Of a stretch of DNA of 44,270 nt, positions 29,801 to 38,500 are shown one piece after another. The DNA is from Faecalitalea cylindroides ATCC 27803 (GTDB lineage Bacteria > Bacillota_I > Bacilli_A > Erysipelotrichales > Erysipelotrichaceae), in contig NZ_KI270989.1 of assembly GCF_000469305.1 (NCBI RefSeq), positions 1 to 44,270 on the forward strand, given 5' to 3'. The translations under genes and the position numbers were made by a program. A model generated the notes under the pieces. That model was not told the DNA's origin. It worked only from the letters and a program-made list of their open reading frames with translations, and made no database searches. The stretch's first letter is position 1; each line of letters opens with the position of its first letter.

Positions 29801-29829
29801 TTGTTATTATATGACTTCCCTGATAAAAT
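29801..29829 (+). promoter_or_regulatory. Promoter of the BlaI-M56 operon
   Basis: TTGTTA (29801-29806), 17 bases, TAAAAT (29824-29829). AAGAGG lies 5 bases before ATG 29848. Confidence 0.65.
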
Positions 29830-29847
29830 GTACTTAAAGAGGTGGTT

Positions 29848-30213
29848 ATGGTGGAATTTCAATTAACAAAAAGAGAACAAGATATTATGGAACTTTTTTG
29901 GAAAAGCGAGAAACCATTGTCGTCAAATGATATAAAAGTTCTATCTAATGATTTAAGTATCCACACCATTCAACAAGTTTTGAGGCGATTGAATAATAAT
30001 GGCTTTATTAAAGTTGAAGGGGTTGGCTTTACTAAGAATTCAATTACAAGAAAATATATTCCATGTGTTTCGCAGGCCAAGTATTTAAAACAATTTATAG
30101 CAAAGAATACAGAATATGAATTAGCAACTGCATTTATAAAAGAAAATACGGATCCAAAAGTGTTAGATGAATTAGAAAATTTAATATTACAGTCTAGAGA
30201 AAAACTCAAATGA
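29848..30213 (+). CDS. BlaI/MecI/CopY family transcriptional repressor
   Basis: 121 residues. The N-terminal winged helix has the family pattern LTKREQDIMELFWKSEKPLS, the recognition helix TIQQVLRRLNNNGFI and a wing with ITRKYIP; a C-terminal dimerisation part follows. BlaI proteins repress operons and are inactivated by proteolysis triggered by their BlaR1/MecR1 partner. The M56 gene follows with an ATGA overlap, as in bla and mec operons. ATG 29848 is chosen over the GTG two codons upstream for RBS spacing. The cleavage site of BlaI (Asn-Phe) is not obvious here. Confidence 0.92.
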   Translation: MVEFQLTKREQDIMELFWKSEKPLSSNDIKVLSNDLSIHTIQQVLRRLNNNGFIKVEGVGFTKNSITRKYIPCVSQAKYLKQFIAKNTEYELATAFIKENTDPKVLDELENLILQSREKLK

Positions 30214-31307
30214 TGATTCATTTTTCAATATATTCTTTAGCAGTTAGTTGCCTGCTATCCACTATCTTAATAATCGTATTTTGGATTTCTTTAAATTGGA
30301 AAAAGGCATTTCATATAATTGATATCAGAGTGTTAAATGTACTTTTTATAGTTATTTTAATACGGTTGATATTTCCATTTAATATTGGAGTTTTTCAAAT
30401 CAATACTAAAAGTGAATTCTTCTTTAAGACATCAAATGTGTTGGAATTTACATTTTGGAATATATTTCAGATTGTGTGGTTATTAGGAGCTTGTTTATCT
30501 TTAACTTTTTATTTCATAAAAATCAGAAATAATCAAAAAATTTTAAATTATATTTTTTCAGATCCAAACAAAATGATTTTGAAAGATTTTCAGTTTCCTG
30601 TATTAGTTAGTGAGTATGTATCAAATCCAATGGTATTAGGTATGAAAAAGATTATTTTGCTGCCTGATATTAACTATTCAGATCAGGAAAGATCTATGAT
30701 AATTGCACATGAAATACAACACATCAAAAATAAAGATGTTTATATAAAGTGTTTGATATCTTTGATATGTGCTGTTTATTGGTGGTTTATACCATTATAT
30801 TTTTTTAAAAGATGTTCAGAAATATTTTTAGAACTTCGTGTAGATGAAAAATTAATTACTGAAGAGAATAGTTTGTCAAAATATCTATATTTAGAATCAT
30901 TGATTACTGTAGCAAAGAAAAATACACAGTCCATTATTGATATAAATTATTTTTCTAATTCTTTATTAACTGAACTAGAAACAAGAGTTTATTATCTCTT
31001 ATCTTCTAATAAACATAAATATAGTGTTTATTTAATTGGAATTATTTTCGTTTTCTCTTTAGCACCATCTATATTTGAATTTTTGCCAGATCAATCTAAT
31101 ATTTATCAACAAAAAAAGACCATTGAACAAGTTGAATTCAATGGTCTAGATAGTACAGATAAGGTATTGCAGATATCCAATGGTGGTTGGTTACATGGAG
31201 AAGCGGATATAAGTTCAGGATTTTTGTTTAATTTCCAAACTGAGCATTTTAACAGTAGTACAGATCCATCTTCTATAAGTGTCAAAGAATTAGAGAGTCA
31301 AGATTAA
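30210..31307 (+). CDS. M56 family membrane metalloprotease, BlaR1/MecR1-like sensor
   Basis: 365 residues. Hydrophobic segments lie at about 5-22, 38-55 and 85-108, followed by a cytosolic zinc protease domain with HEIQH at 167-171 and a downstream ELRVDE candidate third ligand, two more hydrophobic segments near 180-200 and 273-293, and a 70-residue extracellular tail. BlaR1 carries a penicillin-binding sensor there; this tail is much too short and has no serine-beta-lactamase motif. Instead, residues 317-365 resemble the small secreted protein encoded at 29433-29717. The gene overlaps the repressor by ATGA, and its stop overlaps the convergent YwaF-like gene. Signal sensed: unknown. Confidence 0.88.
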   Translation: MMIHFSIYSLAVSCLLSTILIIVFWISLNWKKAFHIIDIRVLNVLFIVILIRLIFPFNIGVFQINTKSEFFFKTSNVLEFTFWNIFQIVWLLGACLSLTFYFIKIRNNQKILNYIFSDPNKMILKDFQFPVLVSEYVSNPMVLGMKKIILLPDINYSDQERSMIIAHEIQHIKNKDVYIKCLISLICAVYWWFIPLYFFKRCSEIFLELRVDEKLITEENSLSKYLYLESLITVAKKNTQSIIDINYFSNSLLTELETRVYYLLSSNKHKYSVYLIGIIFVFSLAPSIFEFLPDQSNIYQQKKTIEQVEFNGLDSTDKVLQISNGGWLHGEADISSGFLFNFQTEHFNSSTDPSSISVKELESQD

Positions 31308-32071
31308 TTAAGAATAATATTGCGTTGTCTATGATATATAAATTGAAGAATATTTTTTAATATGAATAACATGAGAATTTCCAGGATAGAGAATATGAGA
31401 ATGGCAACGGGTAAATAAAATAATATTCCAACAAAATTATAAATCATTTGAATAATGGGAATGGATGAAGGAAAACCCACAAAAAGATAATCAGAATGAA
31501 GAAAATAATTCACTCCCATCGCAATTGTTGTTAAGAATGCTAATAAAGGGATATTAAATTTTAAATCTTGAAAACTTAAAGATTTAAGTTGTCTTAACTG
31601 CATGACTCCCATAAACGTAATTGTTCCATGAGAGATGAAGAAATAAATGACGCGATAAGAGAATGTTTGATTGATTGAGGCAACGGTTGCCGGATAACAT
31701 AAGGCAATCAATGCGCCAAGCATATTATTGACTGCGATAAAATGTCGCAGTTTTTCATTATCCAGCCAGAATGCCAGGAAGGATGTCCAGATACAGATAG
31801 AACACAAATGCAAAGGAAGAATCTCCGTAAAGATAGGGTATGGGCATTTGAAAATGTTCCAGATGTAATAGATGAATTCACCAAAGATTAAACTGGCAGA
31901 TACGATCTTTTCAATTTTTTTGGTTTTTTCTTCAGGATAATCTTTAGATACTTTAAGCCCTAGATAGAGGCAGCAAATAATCAAGATGATAAATAATAGA
32001 TGGGTTGTTGAGAACATCATAAATGGATGCTTAGCCGGATCGTCAATTGTATAATATCCAAAAAAGTCCAT
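31304..32071 (-). CDS. YwaF / TIGR02206 family membrane protein
   Basis: 255 residues with six or seven hydrophobic segments. The N-terminal FSTTHLLFIILIICC, the segment TEILPLHLCSICIW and YFFISHGTITFMGVMQLR carry the conserved His residues typical of the TIGR02206 (YwaF, TMEM164-like) group. Function in bacteria is not established; the eukaryotic relative TMEM164 has been reported as an acyltransferase, so a lipid activity is possible. AAAGGAGAAAATT precedes the ATG. The stop codon overlaps that of the M56 gene tail to tail (TTAA), leaving no terminator between them. Confidence 0.85.
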   Translation of the reverse strand: MDFFGYYTIDDPAKHPFMMFSTTHLLFIILIICCLYLGLKVSKDYPEEKTKKIEKIVSASLIFGEFIYYIWNIFKCPYPIFTEILPLHLCSICIWTSFLAFWLDNEKLRHFIAVNNMLGALIALCYPATVASINQTFSYRVIYFFISHGTITFMGVMQLRQLKSLSFQDLKFNIPLLAFLTTIAMGVNYFLHSDYLFVGFPSSIPIIQMIYNFVGILFYLPVAILIFSILEILMLFILKNILQFIYHRQRNIILN

Positions 32072-32212
32072 AATTTTCTCCTTTCAACATTTGTATTTTA
32101 TCACATTCAAATTGAAAGATTGTTTGATTTTTGTAAAGTATGATTGTGTTATTTCATCAAATTGATATGAATAGTGGTAGAATATTATAAGCAATCGATA
32201 AGAGGTGAGACC

Positions 32213-35200
32213 ATGCGACTTTTACATAGGAATGAACTTGATTTTATTGGTTTGGATATTCGTACGATTAATTTATCAAAACGATACTTTGAGAGTGGAG
32301 CCATTCAATTGCTGCATATTGAAGAAGTGGAAGATCCGTATGGTGTATATCATGATGTCTCAGCTGTATTAGAAGTTCATGGGCATTTGAATGAATGTTC
32401 TTTTCGCATCAATGATTATATGGAGATTGAAAATGAACAATGTGATTGTCCTTGGGGAAGTTATGGCATCTGTGCTCATATAGGGGCTGTAATCCATATG
32501 ATTTCATTAATGACATTTGATGCATTCCCTTACCATTATCAGAAAACGACTAGTACGCTTCAAAAATATTTGTTAGATAAAGAAGAAAAAAGAAAAGAAG
32601 CAGAACTTCTTAGACAAAAGGTGATCATGAAAAGAAGAAAGAATGAATCTAGGAAAATGATCGATCAATTTCAAAGAAGTTATCAGGAACGATTAAACTT
32701 TATAGTAAAAAAAGAATCTTATCATTTGATTCCTAATTTTATCTTTGATGAAGACAAGCTTCTGATTGGTTTTCAAATTGCACGGGATAAACCATATATT
32801 ATAAAAAATCTATATACATTTATCGATAATTTAGACAATCATGAAACAGTGCGATATGGAAAGTTTCTTGAAGTCTATCATGATATCAATAGTTTTGATG
32901 AATTATCTAAAAAATGGATCGAATTGATTAAAACTGAGCATAGACCTCAAACTAGTCTTTACTATACGCGAATGTATGAAGGGTATTATGATTCTAATCG
33001 ATATTTAAAGATTGATAATGAAAACGTCCATAAATTATTTGATTTTTTTAAAGATGAAAAAGAGATCGATCTAACCTTTTTAGAAGAAGAATTTACTTAT
33101 CCAATAAAGATATCAGAGAATGAGTATAGTTATATTATATCTAAACAAGATAGTCTTGATCTAATTGAAGGGAAAGACGCCTATTATTTGATATCGTATG
33201 ATCAAATTGTTCGATACCCTGTTGAAAATTACAGCAATTTAAAAGAATTTATTTCGGCCATTTCTTTAGAACCATTATATGTTGATAAAGATGATTTTAC
33301 ATCTTTTGAACATTATGTCTTAAGCCCAAATAAAAAGTATTTGGATATAAAAGATGAAAGGGAGAAAAAGCTTGTTTCTGTATTTATTCCTAAATCATTT
33401 AAAGTATATGGTGATTTGTTTGATGATGATACTGTTGTGTTTCATGCAGTAGGAATAGATGTAAATCAGGAAGTAGAAATCATTAAAAATGATCATTTTC
33501 AACCTAGCCTTCAAAGTGATTTGATCAAAACGATTTTGGAAAATGAAGCAGATTATATTGAAGAGCACAAAGCATATTTTAATTTAGATAGACCAGAAAC
33601 TTTTGAACTAATCGAAGAAGGTACAAAGATTTTGTCACAGTATTGTGAAGTGTTTGTATCTGAAGAATTAAAGAAATTAGGAAAAAGTACAAAATATAAT
33701 TTGCACGTTGGTGTAAGTTTTGAAAATGATTTATTGGAAGTAAATCTTGAAAGTGAAGATTTTGATGTCAATGAAGTGGATGCCATCTTAAAGGCATATC
33801 ATAAAAAGAAAAAGTATTTTCGTTTGAAAAGTGGATTGATGATTCATCTTGAAAGCAATGAACTTGATGAATTAGATAGTTTTATGCAGGAATATGATCT
33901 GAAATCCAAAGACTTTCATGATGGGAAACTGGTCATGGATAATTATCGAGCTTTAAGTTTAGATAAACGATTAGATCAGATGAATTTTATCAAAATTACT
34001 AAAGACGATTCTTTGAGTCAATACATCAAAGGGTTTGAAAATATGTCCAATCAGGTTGAAATTGATGATCAATATAATGATGTGTTAAGACCTTATCAAA
34101 AGGTGGGAACAAGATGGTTGTTGACTTTATACAGTTATAATCTGAATGGCATCTTAGCGGATGAGATGGGCTTAGGTAAAACGTTGCAGGTTATTGCCAT
34201 GCTGGATTCTATACGAGATAAAAATAAGACAAGTTTGGTGGTATGCCCAGCTTCTTTGATTTATAACTGGGAAGATGAGATTGCCAAATTCTCAAAAACA
34301 CTGAACTGTATCAGTATCACAGGAGCAAAAGCAAAAAGAACATTAGGAATTCAAAATTATCGAGATTATGATCTTTTGATTACATCGTATGATTATTTAA
34401 GAAGGGATGTAGATTTATATCAGGATCATGAATTTGAATGTATCATCTTAGATGAAGCTCAGAATATTAAAAATCAAAAGACAAAGAATGCCCAGTTTGT
34501 CAAAAGGTTAAAGGCAAATCATAGAATTGCCTTAAGTGGAACACCTATTGAGAACTCTTTGGCTGAATTATGGTCAATTTTTGATTTTTTGATGCCCGGT
34601 TATTTATATTCATATCATTATTTTAAACAGGAATATGAAATTCCTATTACGCTTGATGAAGATGAAAAAACAACAAAAAGACTTAGAAATTTGGTAAATC
34701 CTTTTATTCTAAGAAGAACGAAAAAAGAAGTATTAAAAGAATTGCCAGATAAAGTTGATCACAAGTATATGTTAGAATTTAGTGTTTCAGAAAAGAAGTT
34801 ATATCTAGCTAATCTTGCGATGGTCAACAAAGAAATGCAGGCAAAGATGAAAGAGGTACATTTTGATCGTATTGCCATTTTGGCGATGTTGACAAAGCTA
34901 AGACAAATTTGCTGCGATGCACGATTAGTCTATGATAATATCAAAGAACCTTCTACTAAGATCAATGCAACGATCAGTTTGATCAAAACATTGACAGAAA
35001 ACAACAAAAAGATCTTATTATTTTCAGCATTTACTTCATTATTAGATTTAGTCAGCAATCAACTGGATAAGGAGCAGATTTCTTATTATATGTTGACAGG
35101 CAGCACAAATAAGGAAGAAAGAAGAAAACTTGTAAACAATTTTAATGAAGATGATACAAGAGTATTTTTGATTTCATTAAAAGCAGGTGGCACTGGTCTT

Positions 35201-35464
35201 AATTTAACGAGTGCGGAAGCAGTGATCCATATCGATCCATGGTGGAATCTTTCTGCTCAAAATCAGGCAACAGATCGAGCACATCGTATCGGTCAAAATG
35301 CGAATGTACAGGTATATCGGATGATCATGAAAGATTCGATCGAAGAAAAGATATTGAAGATGCAGGAAAGAAAGGCAAACCTTGCCGATAGTTTTGTGGA
35401 AGGCAATGATGGCTCTTTATCTAAAATGTCAAAAGAAGAAATATTAGATTTATTCAAACGATAA
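32213..35464 (+). CDS. SNF2-family helicase with N-terminal SWIM zinc finger
   Basis: 1083 residues with the ATG at 32213 (AGAGGTGAG site). The SWIM motif is CDCPWGSYGICAH (Cys77, Cys79, Cys87, His89). A long SNF2-associated region (about 100-600) follows, then the SF2 ATPase: motif I DEMGLGKT at about 650-657, motif II DEAQ, SGTPIENSLAELWSI, and the helicase C lobe with LISLKAGGTGLNLT and QATDRAHRIGQ. Such Firmicute proteins are RapA-like or remodelling ATPases; the cellular role of this subclass is not clear. The gene stands alone, with no methyltransferase or nuclease beside it that would suggest a defence system. Confidence 0.93.
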   Translation: MRLLHRNELDFIGLDIRTINLSKRYFESGAIQLLHIEEVEDPYGVYHDVSAVLEVHGHLNECSFRINDYMEIENEQCDCPWGSYGICAHIGAVIHMISLMTFDAFPYHYQKTTSTLQKYLLDKEEKRKEAELLRQKVIMKRRKNESRKMIDQFQRSYQERLNFIVKKESYHLIPNFIFDEDKLLIGFQIARDKPYIIKNLYTFIDNLDNHETVRYGKFLEVYHDINSFDELSKKWIELIKTEHRPQTSLYYTRMYEGYYDSNRYLKIDNENVHKLFDFFKDEKEIDLTFLEEEFTYPIKISENEYSYIISKQDSLDLIEGKDAYYLISYDQIVRYPVENYSNLKEFISAISLEPLYVDKDDFTSFEHYVLSPNKKYLDIKDEREKKLVSVFIPKSFKVYGDLFDDDTVVFHAVGIDVNQEVEIIKNDHFQPSLQSDLIKTILENEADYIEEHKAYFNLDRPETFELIEEGTKILSQYCEVFVSEELKKLGKSTKYNLHVGVSFENDLLEVNLESEDFDVNEVDAILKAYHKKKKYFRLKSGLMIHLESNELDELDSFMQEYDLKSKDFHDGKLVMDNYRALSLDKRLDQMNFIKITKDDSLSQYIKGFENMSNQVEIDDQYNDVLRPYQKVGTRWLLTLYSYNLNGILADEMGLGKTLQVIAMLDSIRDKNKTSLVVCPASLIYNWEDEIAKFSKTLNCISITGAKAKRTLGIQNYRDYDLLITSYDYLRRDVDLYQDHEFECIILDEAQNIKNQKTKNAQFVKRLKANHRIALSGTPIENSLAELWSIFDFLMPGYLYSYHYFKQEYEIPITLDEDEKTTKRLRNLVNPFILRRTKKEVLKELPDKVDHKYMLEFSVSEKKLYLANLAMVNKEMQAKMKEVHFDRIAILAMLTKLRQICCDARLVYDNIKEPSTKINATISLIKTLTENNKKILLFSAFTSLLDLVSNQLDKEQISYYMLTGSTNKEERRKLVNNFNEDDTRVFLISLKAGGTGLNLTSAEAVIHIDPWWNLSAQNQATDRAHRIGQNANVQVYRMIMKDSIEEKILKMQERKANLADSFVEGNDGSLSKMSKEEILDLFKR

Positions 35465-35487
35465 AAAAAGAAGACTGTTTAGTCTTC
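35463..35487 (-). terminator. Terminator of the radical SAM gene (minus strand)
   Basis: On the minus strand: GAAGACT, loop AAAC, AGTCTTC, then seven T. The stop codon of the radical SAM gene is in the hairpin. It also forms the hairpin after the SNF2 stop but has no T tract on that strand. Confidence 0.8.
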
Positions 35488-36081
35488 AAATGGGCGGATG
35501 CGATAAGTGACGTTTAAATCACTGCAAATTTTTTGGCATTGTTCTTCTTCTTGTGGTGTAATAGTTGTCGCAACTGTGGTCATGACTACATTAGGAATGT
35601 GTTTTGTACATTTTTCAGCAAAATCTAGCATTGAATCAAATGCTTTTTCACCAAACTTACTGCGAACGATCTTATGATATTCCTTGGCATCTGGGGTATT
35701 TAAACTGATTGAAATTGTATCAATAAGTCCTTCAAATTCAGGTGTAATATCACGATCATGAATAAGATTGCCTAATCCGTTTGTATTGATTCGAATTGGA
35801 TTTGGGTAATGCGCTTTTAAGTATTTAGCTACCGGAAGCAATACATCAAGTGCTTCGGTTGGCTCGCCAAAACCGCAGAATACGATTTCTTTATATTGAG
35901 AGAGATCGTATTTTTTAAATTCATCGATAACTTCTTCGACTGTTGGTTCTTTCTTTAACCATAAAGTTCCTGAATCATCCATATGATCACGTGTCTGTCT
36001 TAAACAGAAAGTGCAGGCACAAGGACAACGGTTGGTCAAATTTACATAAAGATTGTTATAAACTTTGTAGAGAATTGTCAT
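35479..36081 (-). CDS. TatD-linked radical SAM protein
   Basis: 200 residues. The N-terminus ILYKVYNNLYVNLTNRC and the cluster CPCACTFC (Cys-x3-Cys-x2-Cys) match the small radical SAM family usually found beside or fused to TatD nucleases. FCGFGEPTE supplies the SAM-binding GGE-like part, and RINTNGLGNL and SISLNTP follow the fold. It needs a 4Fe-4S cluster and S-adenosylmethionine; the substrate is unknown. No tatD lies next to it here. The stop lies within a hairpin. The pyridoxamine kinase gene is 21 bases upstream on the same strand, so they may be co-transcribed. Confidence 0.9.
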   Translation of the reverse strand: MTILYKVYNNLYVNLTNRCPCACTFCLRQTRDHMDDSGTLWLKKEPTVEEVIDEFKKYDLSQYKEIVFCGFGEPTEALDVLLPVAKYLKAHYPNPIRINTNGLGNLIHDRDITPEFEGLIDTISISLNTPDAKEYHKIVRSKFGEKAFDSMLDFAEKCTKHIPNVVMTTVATTITPQEEEQCQKICSDLNVTYRIRPFED

Positions 36082-36102
36082 GTTATCTTACCTCTTTTCT
36101 TT

Positions 36103-36933
36103 TTATACTTTTAGTGTTTGCAGCAGCTCTTCAAAACACACGCCATCCGTTACGGGTATATCCATTTCAATGGATTTCAAGATACATTTCTTGATAAAGT
36201 TAGATGCTTTCTTGACCGATTTGTCAAATGGTACTTGATTAACGGCATCGGCAGCTATGATAGACGAGAATACATCTCCGGTTCCTGAGCGTTGTGTTCC
36301 AACACGATGACAGCGTAAGATTTTAGGGGATTTTCCTTTTTCATAACAGAAGTTTGCAATGAATTCTTTTTGCACGATACCTGTGACAACGATTTTTTCT
36401 GGTCCTTTTTCAGCAAGTCCTTCGGTCATTTTTTCCAGCTCGCTGATCTTCCATTTTTCCTGGTATGGTGTATCGGTCAAAATACATAATTCTGTTATGT
36501 TTGGTGTGATAATATCTGCATATTGAACGAGTTCTTTCATTTCTTCACACATTTCTTTTGTGTAAGTGGCATATATCTTTCCATAATCACCCATAACAGG
36601 ATCTACAATTATTATATTCTCTTTTGTCTTAAAGTCTTTAAAAAATTGTGTAACGATTTCGATTTGTTTTTTGGAGCCTAGAAAACCGGATGTTATGCCA
36701 TCAAATTGGAGTCCTAATTTTTTCCATTCATTGATATATAGAGGCATTTTATCCGTATAGTCGTCAAAGAAGAAACTGTCAAAACCTGTATGATTGGAAA
36801 ATATAGATGTAGGTAAGGGACAACATTGTATTTTAAGAGTTGATATAATTGGTAAAGCGACTGCAATTGAGCAGCGACCGAATCCGGAAAAATCATTGAT
36901 GACCGCTATTTTTTTTTGATTGTTATGTGACAT
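36103..36933 (-). CDS. pdxY: Pyridoxamine/pyridoxal kinase
   Basis: A ribokinase-like B6-vitamer kinase of 276 residues that makes PLP precursors for enzymes such as the glycogen phosphorylase of this window. Motifs: AVINDFSGFGRCSIAVALPI at the N-terminus, SGFLGS, IIVDPVMGD (about residue 105) and the anion-hole/catalytic motif RSGTGDVFSS near residue 220. ATG 36933 is chosen: AAAGAG lies upstream, whereas the ATG at 36951 has none. The symbol follows the family; PdxY and PdxK-like types are hard to separate. Divergent from the DbpA-type gene. Confidence 0.9.
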   Translation of the reverse strand: MSHNNQKKIAVINDFSGFGRCSIAVALPIISTLKIQCCPLPTSIFSNHTGFDSFFFDDYTDKMPLYINEWKKLGLQFDGITSGFLGSKKQIEIVTQFFKDFKTKENIIIVDPVMGDYGKIYATYTKEMCEEMKELVQYADIITPNITELCILTDTPYQEKWKISELEKMTEGLAEKGPEKIVVTGIVQKEFIANFCYEKGKSPKILRCHRVGTQRSGTGDVFSSIIAADAVNQVPFDKSVKKASNFIKKCILKSIEMDIPVTDGVCFEELLQTLKV

Positions 36934-37044
36934 GATAGACTCTTTGTTCATCTGTCATAAAATAGCATATTCTCGACATGACTTCAAGTTTACAGATTGT
37001 TTATAGAGATATTAAACAATCTTAATATTATTGTTTTCATATCG

Positions 37045-37053
37045 TGCTATAAT
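37045..37053 (+). promoter_or_regulatory. Extended -10 promoter of the DbpA-type helicase gene
   Basis: TGCTATAAT with TATAAT at 37048-37053 and the TG of an extended -10; no good -35 is seen. AAGGA precedes ATG 37073. Confidence 0.6.
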
Positions 37054-37072
37054 GATTATAAGGAATGATCTT

Positions 37073-38482
37073 ATGAAATTTAATACATTTATCCATGATG
37101 TAAGAATTCTAAAAGCTTTAGATGCGTTGGGATTTCACGATTTAACATCTGTCCAACAAAATACGATTCCTGTCTTACTAGATAATAAGGACTGTATCGT
37201 TCAGTCAAAGACCGGAAGTGGTAAAACGGCAGCTTATGCTTTACCTATATTAGAAAAGATAATAATTGATCAAAAAGAACCACAGGCTTTAATTTTGGCG
37301 CCAACTAGAGAACTTGTGTTACAAATTCAAGAAACATTTGATCATTTGGGTGTGTATAAGAAAATCAAAACAGTAGCTGTTTTTGGAAAACAGCCTTTTG
37401 CCTTTCAAAAAGAAGATCTATCTCAGCGTTGTCATGTTATAATTGCAACACCTGGTAGACTTTTAGAACATCTAAAGGAGCATACATTTGATTCAACAAA
37501 GATTCAATATTTAATATTGGATGAAGCAGATGAAATGCTGGGCTTGAATTTTTATCAAGATATTTTACAAATCATAGAATATCTATCCGATTCACGAATT
37601 AATTGTTTGTTATCGGCAACGATCAATGACTCAATAGAGAGTCTTTCTAAAGATATTCTAAATGATCCGATTTGGATCATAAATAATGATCAAGCTGATC
37701 AAATTGATCAAAGCTTTTACTATACAAAAATGGAAGAGAAAGTATCCTATTTACTTCATCTTTTAGTCAAAGAGAAACCGGAAAGCTGTATTGTGTTTGC
37801 GAACACGCGACAGATGGTAGATGAAATATATGAACAACTGCAATCTAGACAAATTAGTGTCAATAAAATTCATGGAGGTATGTTGCAGGAAGATCGTCTG
37901 CGGCAAATGAATGCTTTTAAACAAGGAGAGTTTCGTATTTTAGTCAGTACAGATGTGGCAGCTCGAGGCATTGATATTCAAAAAGTAGATTTGATCATAA
38001 ATTATGAAGTTCCAAATACTTTCTGGATCTATATCCATCGTATTGGACGAAGTGGAAGAATGAAAAATAAAGGGAAGGCAATTACGCTCGTATCCGATCA
38101 GGAAAAAGAAAAATATTTAGAAATCATAGATAAACTTAATCTTCCAGAGGATCTCAAAACAATTGAGCTACAGAATGAATATGATCTTTCCTGTCTATCA
38201 AAACCAGAAAGACAACTTGAGGATAAAACAAAGAAACTCAGAAAAGATATTACAAAGCTCTATATCAATGCGGGTAAGAGCAAAAAGATACGAGCTAAAG
38301 ATCTTGTTGGAGCTATCATGAGCATAGATGAAATCGAATTTGATGATATTGGTATCATACAGATTCAGGAACATCAATCTTATGTCGATATTTTAAATGG
38401 CAAAGGCAAGATCGTATTAGAAGTGTTACAAAATAAGAAGATCAAGAATAAATCAGTTCGCGTTGAAGTGGCAAATCATTGA
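37073..38482 (+). CDS. dbpA: DEAD-box RNA helicase with DbpA-type RNA-binding domain
   Basis: 469 residues. The helicase core shows SKTGSGKT (about residue 44), PTRELVLQIQ, TPGR, DEAD (about 150), SAT, ARGIDI and HRIGRSGR. The last 80 residues (from KLYINAGKSKKIRAKDLVGAI to VRVEVANH) are the DbpA RNA-recognition domain that binds hairpin 92 of 23S rRNA, so a role in 50S assembly is likely, as for DbpA and Bacillus YxiN. ATG 37073 fits the promoter and RBS. The esterase gene follows after 18 bases with its own AGGAGG site, probably in one transcript. Confidence 0.93.
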   Translation: MKFNTFIHDVRILKALDALGFHDLTSVQQNTIPVLLDNKDCIVQSKTGSGKTAAYALPILEKIIIDQKEPQALILAPTRELVLQIQETFDHLGVYKKIKTVAVFGKQPFAFQKEDLSQRCHVIIATPGRLLEHLKEHTFDSTKIQYLILDEADEMLGLNFYQDILQIIEYLSDSRINCLLSATINDSIESLSKDILNDPIWIINNDQADQIDQSFYYTKMEEKVSYLLHLLVKEKPESCIVFANTRQMVDEIYEQLQSRQISVNKIHGGMLQEDRLRQMNAFKQGEFRILVSTDVAARGIDIQKVDLIINYEVPNTFWIYIHRIGRSGRMKNKGKAITLVSDQEKEKYLEIIDKLNLPEDLKTIELQNEYDLSCLSKPERQLEDKTKKLRKDITKLYINAGKSKKIRAKDLVGAIMSIDEIEFDDIGIIQIQEHQSYVDILNGKGKIVLEVLQNKKIKNKSVRVEVANH

Positions 38483-38500
38483 TCTTCAGGAGGTATTACC

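Noticed and set aside
30210-31307. Beta-lactam resistance sensor (BlaR1/MecR1 proper)
   Set aside because: The extracellular tail is about 70 residues with no penicillin-binding motifs, and no beta-lactamase or PBP gene is nearby.
32213-35464. Defence-system component (SNF2 helicase as in DISARM-like systems)
   Set aside because: No methyltransferase, nuclease, PLD or DUF partner genes adjoin it; the neighbours are housekeeping genes.
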